64,000 nt of DNA from Cyprinodon diabolis (lineage: Eukaryota; Chordata; Actinopteri; Cyprinodontiformes; Cyprinodontidae), in assembly GCA_030533445.1 (NCBI GenBank), contig CM060065.1:3522341-3586340 (forward strand), given 5' to 3'. The position numbers and the translations under genes were made by a program. How positions within the stretch are numbered: the stretch's first letter is position 1; each line of letters opens with the position of its first letter. Under the pieces are notes generated by a model that searched no databases, was not told the origin of the DNA, and saw nothing but the letters and a program-made list of their open reading frames with translations. Shown here piece after piece: positions 54,060 through 63,965 of the stretch.

Positions 54060-57000
54060 GTGGGGAGAAATAATTTTTCAGAGGCTCAAGAACATCAGAC
54101 TGTTGTGAAGATTTGTTTGTTTTGCAAAGGTGGACACACATTGGATTTATGTTCTCTGTTTGGTAATAAACCTCATAATGAGAAGATTTCATATTTTATG
54201 AAGAATAATGTCTGTTTTGGTTGCTTGGGCACAGGACACATCAGCAAGGAATGCAGAAATCGCCTTTCATGCAAAATCTGTGGTTTTAGACATCCAAGTA
54301 TACTTCATATCCACGACAAGAAGAACCGGGTCAAACTTGACACTGTGGCAGACAACACTCCTGTCACAGTCCAGACTAGTGGTCTTACTGGGGCCGGGGA
54401 ACAAGATTGTAAGCTTTCAATTGTGCCAGTCAAAGTGAAATCAAAGAAAGGTCAAATAATAGTGGAAACCTATGCCTTTCTGGACCAAGGGAGTTCAGCA
54501 TCCTTTTGTACAGTGGGTGTTATGGACAAGTTGAATCTCACTGGGAGGAAAACAAAGATTCTTTTGCGAACCATGGGACAAGAGAAAGTGATGAACAGCT
54601 TTATTGTGCCTGAACTTGAAATTGCTGGATTGGACAGCAATATGTATTGTGACATGCCTGACCTCTTCACTCAGCACAGAATGCCTGTAGACCAAGGTAA
54701 CAATCCGAAGCAACGCGACTTGGATAAATGGCCACATTTGAAGCGTGTTCATTTGCCTGAGATAAAAGCTCAGGTGGAGCTTCTGATTGGCCTATACATG
54801 CCCAAAGCTTTAGAACCTTTGGAGGTCATCAGAAGTGAATGTGATGGCTTTGCCATTAAAACGATGTTCGGTTGGACAGTGAATGGGCCACTCGAACAAG
54901 AATGCTGTGGAAAACCAAATTGTATGTCAACAGTTACTACCAATAGGATTTCTGCTATTACATTGGACAAGTTATGGAAGCAACAGTTCAAGATTGACTT
55001 CCCTGAGAGCAGCTATGATGAGCATGTGGGGATGTCACAGGAAGACTCTGAGTTTCTGGAGTTAGTTAATAAGACAGTGACCTTAAAGGATGGACATTAC
55101 AGCATAGCCCTGCCTTTGAAAGACAGAGAAATAAAAATGCCTGATAACCGTGTAATTGCTGAACAACGTGCCTTAAGCTTGAAAAAGAGGTTCATCAGAG
55201 ATAAAGACTTCCAAAAAGACTACACTGCCTTCATGAAAGATCTTCTATCCAGAGGTTATGCAAAAAGAGTGCCAATTGCAGACTTGGAGCGACATGATGG
55301 GAAGGTGTGGTATATCCCTCATCATGGGGTTTACCATCCTACCAAAGGGAATATTCGGGTCGTATTTGACTGTGCAGCATCATTCCAGGGCATTTCTCTT
55401 AATGCACAGCTCCTGAGTGGTCCCGACCTAACAAATAATTTGGTTGGTGCGCTGACTAGATTCAGAAAAGAGCATGTTGTTTTGATGTCTGATATTGAAG
55501 CCATGTTCCATCAGGTGTACGTACCAGAGGAAGATGCTGACCTGTTGAGGTTTCTCTGGTGGCCTGGAGGTGACTTCAATCAGAGCATGCAGGAGTATAG
55601 AATGGGTGTTCATTTGTTTGGAGCAACGTCCTCTCCGAGTTGTGCTAACTTTGCGCTGCAGAAATGTGCAGAAGACAACAAAGCACATTTCAACCAGCAG
55701 GTGATTGACACCATTCTACACAATTTCTACGTGGATGATTGCCTTGCTTCAGTAAGCACTGAAGAGGAAGCAATCGCTCTTTACACAGACCTCAGACACA
55801 TCTGTGCCAAGGGAGGCTTCCATTTAACAAAGTGGATAAGTAACAGCCGCAGGGTCCTGGCAGTAATACCTGAGAAGGAGAGAGCCAAGGAATTAAAAAA
55901 TCTAGATTTGGATTGTGACCTCTTGCCTGCTGAACGAGCATTGGGAGTTTGGTGCTGTTTACAGTCAGATGCATTTAAGTTCTCTATTTCCATCCCAAAT
56001 AGGCCATTGACCCGGAGAGGAATTCTTTCTATGGTCAGCTCATTCTACGACCCTCTGGGATTCCTTGCTCCTGTTATCTTCGCAGCTAAAAGGATACTTC
56101 AAGATCTGTGTCAGAGGGGGATTGGATGGGATGATGCTATTTCATCAGATATTGCTGAAGAGTGGTCAAGGTGGGTGGAAGAACTGCATCTGTTGGACAA
56201 CATCAGCATCAGACGATGCTTCAAACCTACTGAATTTGGAGAAATAACTTCTGCTCAGTTACACCACTTTGCAGATGCAAGTGACAAGGGTTATGGGGTT
56301 GTTACCTATTTGCTGCTACACAACAGTCTCTCACAGGCACACAGTTATTTCATAATGGGGAAGTCCAGGGTGGCACCTTTAAAATTAGTCACAATTCCCC
56401 GTATGGAGTTGACAGCGGCTGTGCTAGCAGTTCGCATGGACGGGCTTTGGAGAAGAGAGCTGAGGCTAAATCTTTTGGACTCAGTGTTTTGGACGGACAG
56501 CACCTCAGTATTAAAATACATCAATAACAAGACTACTAGGTTTCGTGTTTTTGTGGTCAACAGAGTGTCTGAGATTCTCAAGTCTTCTGGAGTCTCACAG
56601 TGGAGGTACGTGAACACAACACATAACCCCGCAGATCTTGCCTCCAGAGGTATGAAGGTAAAACCTTTTCTGTGTGACACTAAATGGTTATCTGGTCCTG
56701 CATTTCTTACACAGCCAGAGACAGATTGGCCTGTTAACCCAGATAACTTGCAGGAACTTTCATATGAAGACCAGGAAGTCAAGATGTGTGCCTCTGTGGT
56801 TGTCTCACCTACACATGATCATGATCATCCTTTGGATTCCTTGATTCATCATACCTCATCCTGGACTCGTCTTATCAGGGTGATGAGTTGGATTTTGCGG
56901 TTCAAAACATTGCTCTTACGTTGCAAAAAGAACAAGACACATTTCCAGACTGCATCTAATAAAACTCAGTCTAAAAGTGCTCATCCTAGGGTTGAGTTCT

Positions 57001-58145
57001 GTAATAACTTTCTCTCATTGGGAGAGATTAAGGATGCTGAGATGCAAATAATTAAGTTTTGTCAAAGGAAAAGATATGCCGAAGAGATCTCCTGTCTCCA
57101 AAACGGAGAGAGCGTGAAGCAAAGCAGTCACATATACAAGTTGAATCCTGTTCTGGAGGATAATGTGCTGCGTGTTGGAGGACGTCTCAGCAAGGCTGTC
57201 ATGTCTGAAGATTCCAAACATCCTATCATAATTCCTAAGGACTTTCACATTGCTGATCTCATTCTTCAGCATATCCATAAAAGTGTGGGTCATGGGGGTA
57301 GGAACTGCATACTCTCAAAGCTGCATCAGAAATATTGGATTCCTGGTGCTGGAGCCTTGATTAGAACCATTCTGTCGAGGTGTGTGACCTGCAGACGGCT
57401 CCATGGAGCTACAGACCAGCAGCAAATGGCCGACTTACCTGACAGCAGAGTAACCCCTGAGAAACCCCCTTTTAGTTTTGTTGGAGTAGATTATTTTGGT
57501 CCATTCGAAGTCAAGCGTGGGAGAAGTCTTGTGAAGAGGTATGGAGTTCTCTTCACGTGTTTAGCAGTTAGAGCTGTGCATATTGAGGTCGCCTCATCTC
57601 TTGACACAGACTCTTTCATTAACGCCTTACGCCGTTTTATTGCAAGGCGAGGTCAAGTTCAAGAGCTGCGATCTGATAATGGGACCAACTTTGTTGGTGC
57701 CGAGCGTGAGCTGAGACAAGCCATAGAAAAGTGGAATCAGGAAAAGATCTCTGATACACCGTTGTTGAAGGGAGTGAAATGGATCTTCAATCCTCCAGCT
57801 GGATTGCACCATGGTGGGGCATGGGAGAGATTGATTCGTTCCATCAGAAAGGTCCTTAATTCCACCCTGCAGACACAGCATTTGGACGAGGAAGGACTTC
57901 AAACTACTCTCTGTGAAGTGGAATTGATCCTCAATGGTAGACCTATTACATTGGAATCTACTGATCCAAATGATCTGGAAGCTCTAACACCGAACCACCT
58001 CCTTCTGCTCAAGTCTAACCCATGCTTACCACCTGGTTTATTCCAGAAAGGTGACCTTCACGCACGCAAACGATGGAGACAAGTCCAATACATATCTGAT
58101 CTGTTTTGGAAACAATGGATTAAAGAATATCTGGCCTATGACTGA
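54060..58145 (+). CDS. BEL/Pao pol polyprotein (protease, RT, RNase H, integrase)
   Basis: One open frame of 1361 codons; coding continues upstream from about 53938, so ATG 54060 is only the first Met. Domains in order: three zinc-knuckle-like Cys clusters (residues ~19-84, CLFCKGGHTLDLC, CFGCLGTGHISKEC, CKICGFRHPSILH); retropepsin with TYAFLDQGSSASFC (~137-150); Pao-type RT with VVFDCAASFQGISLNAQLLS, LMSDIEAMFHQVYV and FYVDDCLASV (~556); RNase H with HHFADASDKGYGVV (~735) and FWTDSTSVLKYI; integrase zinc domain (GHGGRNCILSKLHQKYWIPG, CVTCRRLHG); catalytic core D-D-E in VGVDYFGPF (~1141), RSDNGTNFVGA (~1204) and GGAWERLIRS (~1252). After WKQWIKEYL it ends YD and TGA, short of the DUF5641-type tail that relatives carry. 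The catalytic residues are all present. Confidence 0.92.
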   Translation: MGRNNFSEAQEHQTVVKICLFCKGGHTLDLCSLFGNKPHNEKISYFMKNNVCFGCLGTGHISKECRNRLSCKICGFRHPSILHIHDKKNRVKLDTVADNTPVTVQTSGLTGAGEQDCKLSIVPVKVKSKKGQIIVETYAFLDQGSSASFCTVGVMDKLNLTGRKTKILLRTMGQEKVMNSFIVPELEIAGLDSNMYCDMPDLFTQHRMPVDQGNNPKQRDLDKWPHLKRVHLPEIKAQVELLIGLYMPKALEPLEVIRSECDGFAIKTMFGWTVNGPLEQECCGKPNCMSTVTTNRISAITLDKLWKQQFKIDFPESSYDEHVGMSQEDSEFLELVNKTVTLKDGHYSIALPLKDREIKMPDNRVIAEQRALSLKKRFIRDKDFQKDYTAFMKDLLSRGYAKRVPIADLERHDGKVWYIPHHGVYHPTKGNIRVVFDCAASFQGISLNAQLLSGPDLTNNLVGALTRFRKEHVVLMSDIEAMFHQVYVPEEDADLLRFLWWPGGDFNQSMQEYRMGVHLFGATSSPSCANFALQKCAEDNKAHFNQQVIDTILHNFYVDDCLASVSTEEEAIALYTDLRHICAKGGFHLTKWISNSRRVLAVIPEKERAKELKNLDLDCDLLPAERALGVWCCLQSDAFKFSISIPNRPLTRRGILSMVSSFYDPLGFLAPVIFAAKRILQDLCQRGIGWDDAISSDIAEEWSRWVEELHLLDNISIRRCFKPTEFGEITSAQLHHFADASDKGYGVVTYLLLHNSLSQAHSYFIMGKSRVAPLKLVTIPRMELTAAVLAVRMDGLWRRELRLNLLDSVFWTDSTSVLKYINNKTTRFRVFVVNRVSEILKSSGVSQWRYVNTTHNPADLASRGMKVKPFLCDTKWLSGPAFLTQPETDWPVNPDNLQELSYEDQEVKMCASVVVSPTHDHDHPLDSLIHHTSSWTRLIRVMSWILRFKTLLLRCKKNKTHFQTASNKTQSKSAHPRVEFCNNFLSLGEIKDAEMQIIKFCQRKRYAEEISCLQNGESVKQSSHIYKLNPVLEDNVLRVGGRLSKAVMSEDSKHPIIIPKDFHIADLILQHIHKSVGHGGRNCILSKLHQKYWIPGAGALIRTILSRCVTCRRLHGATDQQQMADLPDSRVTPEKPPFSFVGVDYFGPFEVKRGRSLVKRYGVLFTCLAVRAVHIEVASSLDTDSFINALRRFIARRGQVQELRSDNGTNFVGAERELRQAIEKWNQEKISDTPLLKGVKWIFNPPAGLHHGGAWERLIRSIRKVLNSTLQTQHLDEEGLQTTLCEVELILNGRPITLESTDPNDLEALTPNHLLLLKSNPCLPPGLFQKGDLHARKRWRQVQYISDLFWKQWIKEYLAYD

Positions 58146-58309
58146 CTGACTACTGTATATGGACAAAAGAAGAAAGGAGGAAATGACGTCTATGGAATCT
58201 TTGAACGTACAATGTCTCATTCAGTGTTCTGATATAATGTATATCTCAGCATATGTGTGTTGGATGTGTAATTATTACCTTTTAGTGAAGTAATAATTAG
58301 GGGCCGGAA

Positions 58310-58628
58310 TGTGGTGAATGGGCATAGTTTTGATCACATGGTGTCAGCGGTGATTGGTAAAATCACCTGTTCTGTTCACCTGGTGTTTGTGTCAGAGAGT
58401 GGGCGATGGGGGATGTCTACATTTTGCTGAACGCTTTAAGTTTTTGGAGATTATTGTTGCGCTTGATCACGGCTCCAACCTGTGGATTTGTTTGTATGCT
58501 GCCTGCATGTTTTTTGAAGATCAATAAAAGGATCTGAACAGCATATTGGACTGAACCTTTTGAGCGCGTCAACAAGGATTCCCCTAATCAGCCGCTCGGC
58601 GACTTAGTTGTTTTGACTGTCGCCAACA
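58310..58628 (+). repeat. BEL 3' LTR
   Basis: Begins TGTGGTGAATGGGC right after a purine-rich GGGGCCGGAA tract and ends TGTCGCCAACA. AATAAAAGG near 58523 is the likely polyadenylation signal. Same length as the rejoined 5' LTR, six differences. Confidence 0.95.
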
Positions 58629-58649
58629 AAGAGTGTCGGACCCACCACC

Positions 58650-59301
58650 ATGAAGCACAGTGAGTAGGTTTTTTTTTCTACATTATTAGAAATAAATACA
58701 ATCTCTGTTTCATTTATTTAATTTCTTGTTTAAGGGCAGATCGTAGTGGCGGAAGTTAATCCGTTAATTCCAACCATAGTTTTAGGTAAAAGTTTTTCTT
58801 TTTAACATGTGGAATATAAAAAAAAGTATAACTTTTTTTTTCTCTCACAGACACATCCATTCTGAATGAAATATCTGACCAGCCAACTTTTAGAACTCGA
58901 AGAGGTATGAAAAATAAATAAATAATTCTTAGTTTTAATATCATATAATCATACATAAATTTTTTCTCTCTTAGACTCACCCCTTCTCGCTATAACGAAC
59001 AGACTGAGAAATTAAGGTAAATACACTTTTATTTATTTATTAAGTTTTATTATTTATTTATTTATTTTTTAAAAGTCAATCTTACTAAAGTGCTTTATTT
59101 TTTTCCTCAGTAAGAAATCGAAACGGCCAGTCCAGCATTCCCATCAGAGAAGAATCCAGACACCTGGTTATTCAGGCATTGGCAGCTGTCGGCGAGCTTC
59201 TTTCTGCACCAGGCAACCAAGAAGACCCCGGCTACCGTTTGTCCATCTTGGTGAATATGTGTTACATAATGAGGAACATTCTCTGGATGAAAAAAGTCTA
59301 G
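58650..59301 (+). CDS. Five micro-exon gene of unknown function
   Basis: Exons: 58650-58659 (ATGAAGCACA, after CCACC), 58735-58785, 58851-58904, 58975-59016 and 59111-59301. Every intron is GT-AG, 65-95 bases, with pyrimidine-rich 3' ends (TTTTTCTCTCTTAG, TTTCCTCAG). All junctions are phase 1 and internal exons are 51, 54 and 42 bases, so each can be skipped without a frameshift. The frame reads MKHRQIVVAEVNPLIPTIVL, then exon 3 (TSILNEISDQPTFRTRR), exon 4 (SPLLAITNRLRN and a TAA), exon 5 (RNRNGQSSIPIREESRHLVI ... ILWMKKV). Exon 4 contains an in-frame stop, so a full product needs its skipping. No known domain was recognised. The next ORF starts 10 bases after the stop. Confidence 0.5.
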
Positions 59302-59310
59302 TGAATAAAC

Positions 59311-60677
59311 ATGTCTGACCCACATTTATCTCAGTCAAACACATCTCTGAATGTTTCTCCTTCTAGTGAAAATCAAAATGCAGCACAACCAGATTCTTTA
59401 GATGAATTTGTCTCTGAAGCTGTTTTACAGAATTTGCGAAATATAGCCGATGATATAAGCCCTTTAATTGATGCTGGTTCGCCTTTAAATCCGACCTCTC
59501 CCTTAGAAGATACAATTCTTTCTCACAGTCCGCCTCTGCAGCAAGAAAATCATCTAGAACACTTAATTAGCCTGGAGCAAGCTCTGAGCGAATTATCCAG
59601 ACAAAACCATGCAGAAAGAACAGCTTTAGATGAAAATCTTTTACCATTAAACAATCCTCTTCCTTCTCAAAATGTTATTCAGGTGGCGGGGGAGGAATAC
59701 AAACCCTAAACAGAGAAAATTTTAACAATGTGGAAATTAGGGAACGGCTTTCACTAAATCAGAATGGTTGAGAGGGAGATTTAGCAGAAATATTCCTCAG
59801 CATGATGAATGTTTTATCCAATCTGGCTGAAAGAATAAGACCGCTCGCATCTAGGAATGATATCATACAACTTGAAGTAGTAACCGATGAAGGGTCTCAT
59901 CACACAAACTTTACTGTAAATGATAATGGGGAAAATATCACAGAGGAACTTGAAGCATGTTTGGATACTTTGCTACAATCTAATTCAGAATTAACTGAAG
60001 AGGATAACATAGAATTCATTCTCCAGCTGATTCGGAATCCTCACGGGGGTGGCAGACTAAGACTTGAAAAAATAGTAGACCAAGAATTAATAAAAAGAAA
60101 GAGAAGACATTTAATTGTGATTAATGATGACAGCGATCAACTTTGCTTTGCAAAAAAATTTAGCCTGTTTAGCATATCCAAATCTCTCCTTGATAGAGGT
60201 TTCTCATCAGGCTAGAGCATGGCAAAGGCAGGCAGGACTTTCTGATCAAACACCAGTTTCCTTTTCAGATGTCAAAACATTTGAAGAAATCTTAAACAGA
60301 AACATTGTGATATATTATCGCTCAGTAAAGGAAAGCCCTCTTTCTAAATATGAGACAAATTTGAGACAGATCAAGACCCCTTTTCTTGTTTCTATTCAAC
60401 CAACATTAGTACGGAATCAAATCCTTAACAGGTTTTCTCGGTGCAAAATATGTATGTGATTATTGCTTTTCCCAATTTGCAAATAAAGACAGGCATTCCT
60501 GCTGGGGTTATTGTCCGGTCTGCAACGATCCAGACTGTACTCAGCATGAATACACTGCAGTTTTTTTGCCCCGACTGCAATCTGACTTGCCGCAATCAGA
60601 TGTGTTATGTGAAACATAAAATCAAAAAACAGAGACCAATAGCAAAAGCGTGGGCCAGTAATTGTGAGATACATTAA
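59311..60677 (+). pseudogene. Polinton/adintovirus-type DNA polymerase B N-terminal region (fragment)
   Basis: Frames run nearly end to end: 59311-59690 (QENHLEHLISLEQALSELSR), a shift, one TGA near 59772, 59802-60160 (NITEELEACLDTLLQSNSEL, IQFILQLIRNPHGGGRLRL-like), a shift at an A run near 60156, then LACLAYPNLSLIEVSHQARA and VKTFEEILNRNIVIYYRSV. After a further shift near 60440 comes a zinc-ribbon series KYVCDYCFSQFANKDRHSC, YCPVCNDPDC, FCPDCNLTC. A nicked FExxL..IVIY block followed by CxxC...RHxC...CxxC is the layout ahead of the exonuclease in protein-primed polymerases of Maverick/Polinton-type elements. The exonuclease and polymerase motifs are not in the window; the reading ends at the ERV LTR. 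It could be another viral polymerase. Inactive in this form. Confidence 0.5.
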
Positions 60678-61083
60678 TGTTAGGTTTAAACACCAAACAC
60701 CTTATTCAACCTGCACAAAAGAAAGACAGAGAATTGAGTATAATTCACTTGCAACGAGAGGGGATCAGAAACTGCATTCAGTTACAATCTCCAACCCACT
60801 CTGAAGCAGTCTCTGCTCTCCAAGCTTTTATTGAAGGAACGCCCTGGCTACAATGTAGTTCCGACCGCTAAAAGGGGGGGCGGGGGTGAAACCAGTTGGA
60901 ACCAGAACTTCTGTATAACATCATAAGATAAGGAGAGCTTCCACTCCTTATCTGGTGCTAGGGTGTACAGCTCTCCGTGTTAAATATTTCAACACTCTTT
61001 GTAATATAAGTAAGATAGGGATAACAAAATGTGTAAGTATAATATGATTAAAGTAGAATAACTTGTGTACAATTAATCCAACA
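60678..61083 (-). repeat. Endogenous retrovirus 3' LTR
   Basis: Minus-strand start TGTTGGATTAATTG at 61083 and end CCTAACA at 60678, with TG...CA ends. AATAAAAGC at about 60823-60831 (minus strand) is the polyadenylation signal. The left flank is ATTAA; the matching duplication would lie beyond the window end. Confidence 0.7.
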
Positions 61084-61097
61084 TTTCCCTCCTGTTT
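61084..61097 (-). promoter_or_regulatory. Polypurine tract of the endogenous retrovirus
   Basis: ACAGGAGGGAAA on the minus strand stands directly before the LTR, the usual site for plus-strand priming. Confidence 0.7.
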
Positions 61098-61233
61098 ATT
61101 CACTTTAAGCTATTTATTTTATCATTCAGCAGTTACTTCTTTTCAGATTTTCAACTATGAAATCATTTTTTAGCTGTAAAGGGTACACTCAGAGGTACAT
61201 TAAACTGGTGGGTTATTGTTATTGTCATTGGGA

Positions 61234-62208
61234 TTAGGATAAGTCAGGAAAGTGTAAAGAGGTTTCATCCTCTTCGCTGTCTTCATCATCCGATGGGTGT
61301 TTCTCAGTGGGCATGAGGGTATACATTTCTGCTTTCATGGGTTGTATTGCTGTGGTAATTAGTCTATTTAGCAGCGCTCTAATACATGGAATACAACAAC
61401 ATCCACATAAGGTCAATATGGCGGCAAATACAGCTACAGACATTAAAATAGAAAGCACCAATTGTTTGTATTTACCAAAAATGTCTCCAAATCCATCCCA
61501 CATTTTTGTGTCAACTCCAGAATGGTCTTTCATTTTGCTGTTAAGAGAGCAAAGGCCTTCAAGGGCCTTTGTGAGGCTTCCATCAGCAGCGGTGTTGTTG
61601 GGAATAAAGGTGCAACACTGATCTCCAAAAATAGAGCACACACCACCTTTTTCGGCTAACAACATGTCAACAGCAATACGGTTCTGGAAAGCCATCAGAG
61701 AGGTAGCTGACAATTGCTCATGGACGGCGGAGAAGCCTTGTTCTGTTCTATTTCCTAGCCTCTGGACGTTATAGTGGATGTAGTTGATCCTGTCTACATT
61801 TTTATTTATAGTACACCACCAGCATAAGAAAGATTCAAATCCTGCATAAACTTGATTCGCTAGCTTATACTCATCTGGAACATCCCTGGGTACTCCAATG
61901 CTATCAATATAAGTAGGGTCATCTCCACTCCACGCATTTTCAGATGCCCTCCTCCTTCTAGTATGCCATGTGTGAGGTAAAATGCTGTTTGCAGTCGTTA
62001 ACAATTCATCCGTTGTGAGTGATGTAACAGAAACAGGTAAAATCAAGGTGACCGCAGCACAGAATCCAGTGGTGTTGCATGGAAGTCTGTCAAACAATTT
62101 GTCATCTCTACACCAGATGTCACTGCGGGATTGAGGTTTAAAAAAGATGGATACCAGTAAAATACTTGCACATTGTGTTTCATTTAGTGTGCCTAGTTTC
62201 GGGCCCAC
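61234..62208 (-). pseudogene. ERV env: end of surface subunit and transmembrane subunit
   Basis: A 324-codon frame. The first ~80 residues are the end of the surface subunit; a furin-type RRRR lies at residues 84-87. The transmembrane subunit has a heptad-like region (~145-185), a segment at the immunosuppressive-domain position, and a CX6CC motif (Cys 191, 198, 199), the mark of gamma-type envelopes with a disulfide-linked surface subunit. A membrane span follows at ~249-282 with Cys-rich end, then an acidic cytoplasmic tail. The Met at 62208 is internal, so the natural frame started in the surface subunit. Confidence 0.8.
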
Positions 62209-62321
62209 TCCGGTCCTGTTTACACAGGTAAGAATTTGCCACAGCTACTTTTTTCAAAAAGATTGTTTTTTTTTCTTCTCAGCTGTGGTCAGGGGATAGA
62301 TCTTATCCCAATAGGTGCAAT

Positions 62322-63092
62322 TCAGTTGGGACTGTATAATTCATTATGTTTAGAAGACATTGAGGAGTTATGGTGGCAGGAACCACGTGTAACAGCGGTC
62401 TGGCTCCCATACACAAGACAATCAGTGGACACTGTTTTAGCTGCTTGTTCTGCCATTAAAAGCCAATTGTTTGTTTGTCCAGAGATTCCAGTGGTGACTT
62501 GGAACAATTCATCTGTTTTAAGCGGACCCTTAATATTTTGAATTTTTATCTGTTCACCTTGGGCAGAAGTAAGAATCCCTTGTATCTCATTTTCTTCTTG
62601 TGTAACATTTGCGGGGCACAAATACAATGTCCAACATGGATCGGTTCCACTAGACCGTGCACATATAAATGAGGAAGAACAGCCTTCCTTCTCAAGGGGT
62701 TCTGCTGTGGAGTTTATTGTCATAGTGAAAACTTTGGAGGCATGGTAAACAGTGAACCCTGATATTCTACTCATCCATTTCTTAGCTAAAGGTGTCCATC
62801 CATACGACTCTTTTTTCCACCATCCAGTGGTTCTAAACATGTCTCCCCAACCATTATGAGTTCTTTGAACTACGCGAGGAAATAGGTAGAAATAATAACC
62901 TCGCCAATTTCCCGGGTCATTTTTAAAACTTTGCGAGAATGTTTGAAAAGGAATAGTCACCACACTGATTACTCTAGTAGAGTTATAGCAGAGATAGACG
63001 TCCCTTTTACAAATAGCTGGATCATGGGGGCAACAAGAATCCTTGCCCTGAGTGAGAGCTAAAGACAAAACTAATATGAATAATCGCAACAT
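62322..63092 (-). pseudogene. ERV env surface subunit
   Basis: ATG 63090-63092 opens a 256-codon frame. A hydrophobic signal peptide (about residues 1-16, LFILVLSLALTQG) is followed by a Cys-rich surface domain with several N-glycosylation sites. Near residue 223 a DCLVYGSQ block stands where gammaretroviral surface subunits have a CxxC isomerase-type motif; here the second Cys reads Tyr. The frame stops at TGA near 62322. About 110 bases of disturbed sequence separate it from the next env frame. Surface subunits bind receptors; this one cannot be made as part of an intact precursor. Confidence 0.75.
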
Positions 63093-63539
63093 TATCTAGG
63101 TTCAAACTTCAAAAAGTTTTCTATGGGTAATCTTTTACACAATGGTCTACTTCCTATGACCTTTCGGCAGAGTTGTGGACAATTTTCACCAGTTTGAGAC
63201 GGTTGTATACTAAAAATACAACCCCCTTTGTACGATGGACTTCCTCTGAAGGTCGGTGAAGGAGACCAAATGTCTATTCTATAACAGGTACCACAGTAGA
63301 ATTACTAGAGTGCTAAGCAGTACGGTAAGGTTCCACAGAATAATTAAGAAAGTGATTTTACACATTACTCATCTGATCTAACTATCACTTTCTTGCAGTG
63401 TAACAAATGGATCCAAGTGCTTCTTTCAGCTATTTTTAATGCAGTTGGAGTGGTCAACAAAACCTGATAGGGTCCTTCCCACTTAGGTGAATACCAATGT
63501 TTCTTCTATGGTCTTTCTTAATCCGTTTTTAACAGTACA
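63093..63539 (-). other. Decayed pol-env junction of the ERV
   Basis: No clean frame. It should hold the integrase C-terminus and the env splice acceptor. Short pieces consistent with an integrase C-terminal reading occur near 63440-63540. Confidence 0.45.
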
Positions 63540-63965
63540 ATTCATTCATTCCACAAGTCCTGCGCTCTGTGGATGATATCCACAATGATTTTTTAAATCA
63601 ATGTGGAAGGCTAATCCTATTTTGGATACTATTTGATTTACAAAGTAAGAACCATTGTCACTATAATTTTTCTCTGGAATCCAATAACGAGGGATTATAT
63701 CTTTACAGAGTGCTTTCGCTACTGTAAGGGCATCAGGGCTTTTTATTGGAAATAGTTCAATCCCTTTAGAAAACAAATCTATTATAACTAAACAGAATTT
63801 TTTACCTTCGCTTGGATTTAGTTCAATAAAATCCATATATATGAACTGGGAGGATAAATAGGTTTAGGGAAAGCACCTTTTTTAGGTCTTAAATTTCCTT
63901 GAAGATTATGTTTAGCACATATTAGACATGCTTTACAAAAGTTTTTTGCATAGAATATAAATCCA
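63540..63965 (-). pseudogene. ERV integrase fragment
   Basis: The minus strand has the zinc-domain Cys pair (CLICAKHN, about 63930) in one frame. After a frameshift near 63840 comes the catalytic core: YMDFIELNPSEGKKFCLVII (first Asp) and YSDNGSYFVNQIV (second Asp), then HPQSAGLVE (third acid) and a stop at 63546. The canonical retroviral D-D-E order is kept, but the C-terminal domain is not readable. Confidence 0.8.

Larger units (their letters stand above)
45793..58628 (+). mobile_element. BEL/Pao LTR retrotransposon (5' LTR interrupted by gypsy B)
   Basis: Two 319-bp LTRs (5' LTR in two pieces, see there) differ at six positions by my count, about 1.9 percent. Between them lie a BEL-type gag and a 1361-codon pol with protease, RT, RNase H and integrase. 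Flanks AAGAA (left) and AAGAG (right) give an imperfect 5-bp duplication. Pol is still open while gag is broken, so the copy itself is probably not self-sufficient. Confidence 0.9.
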
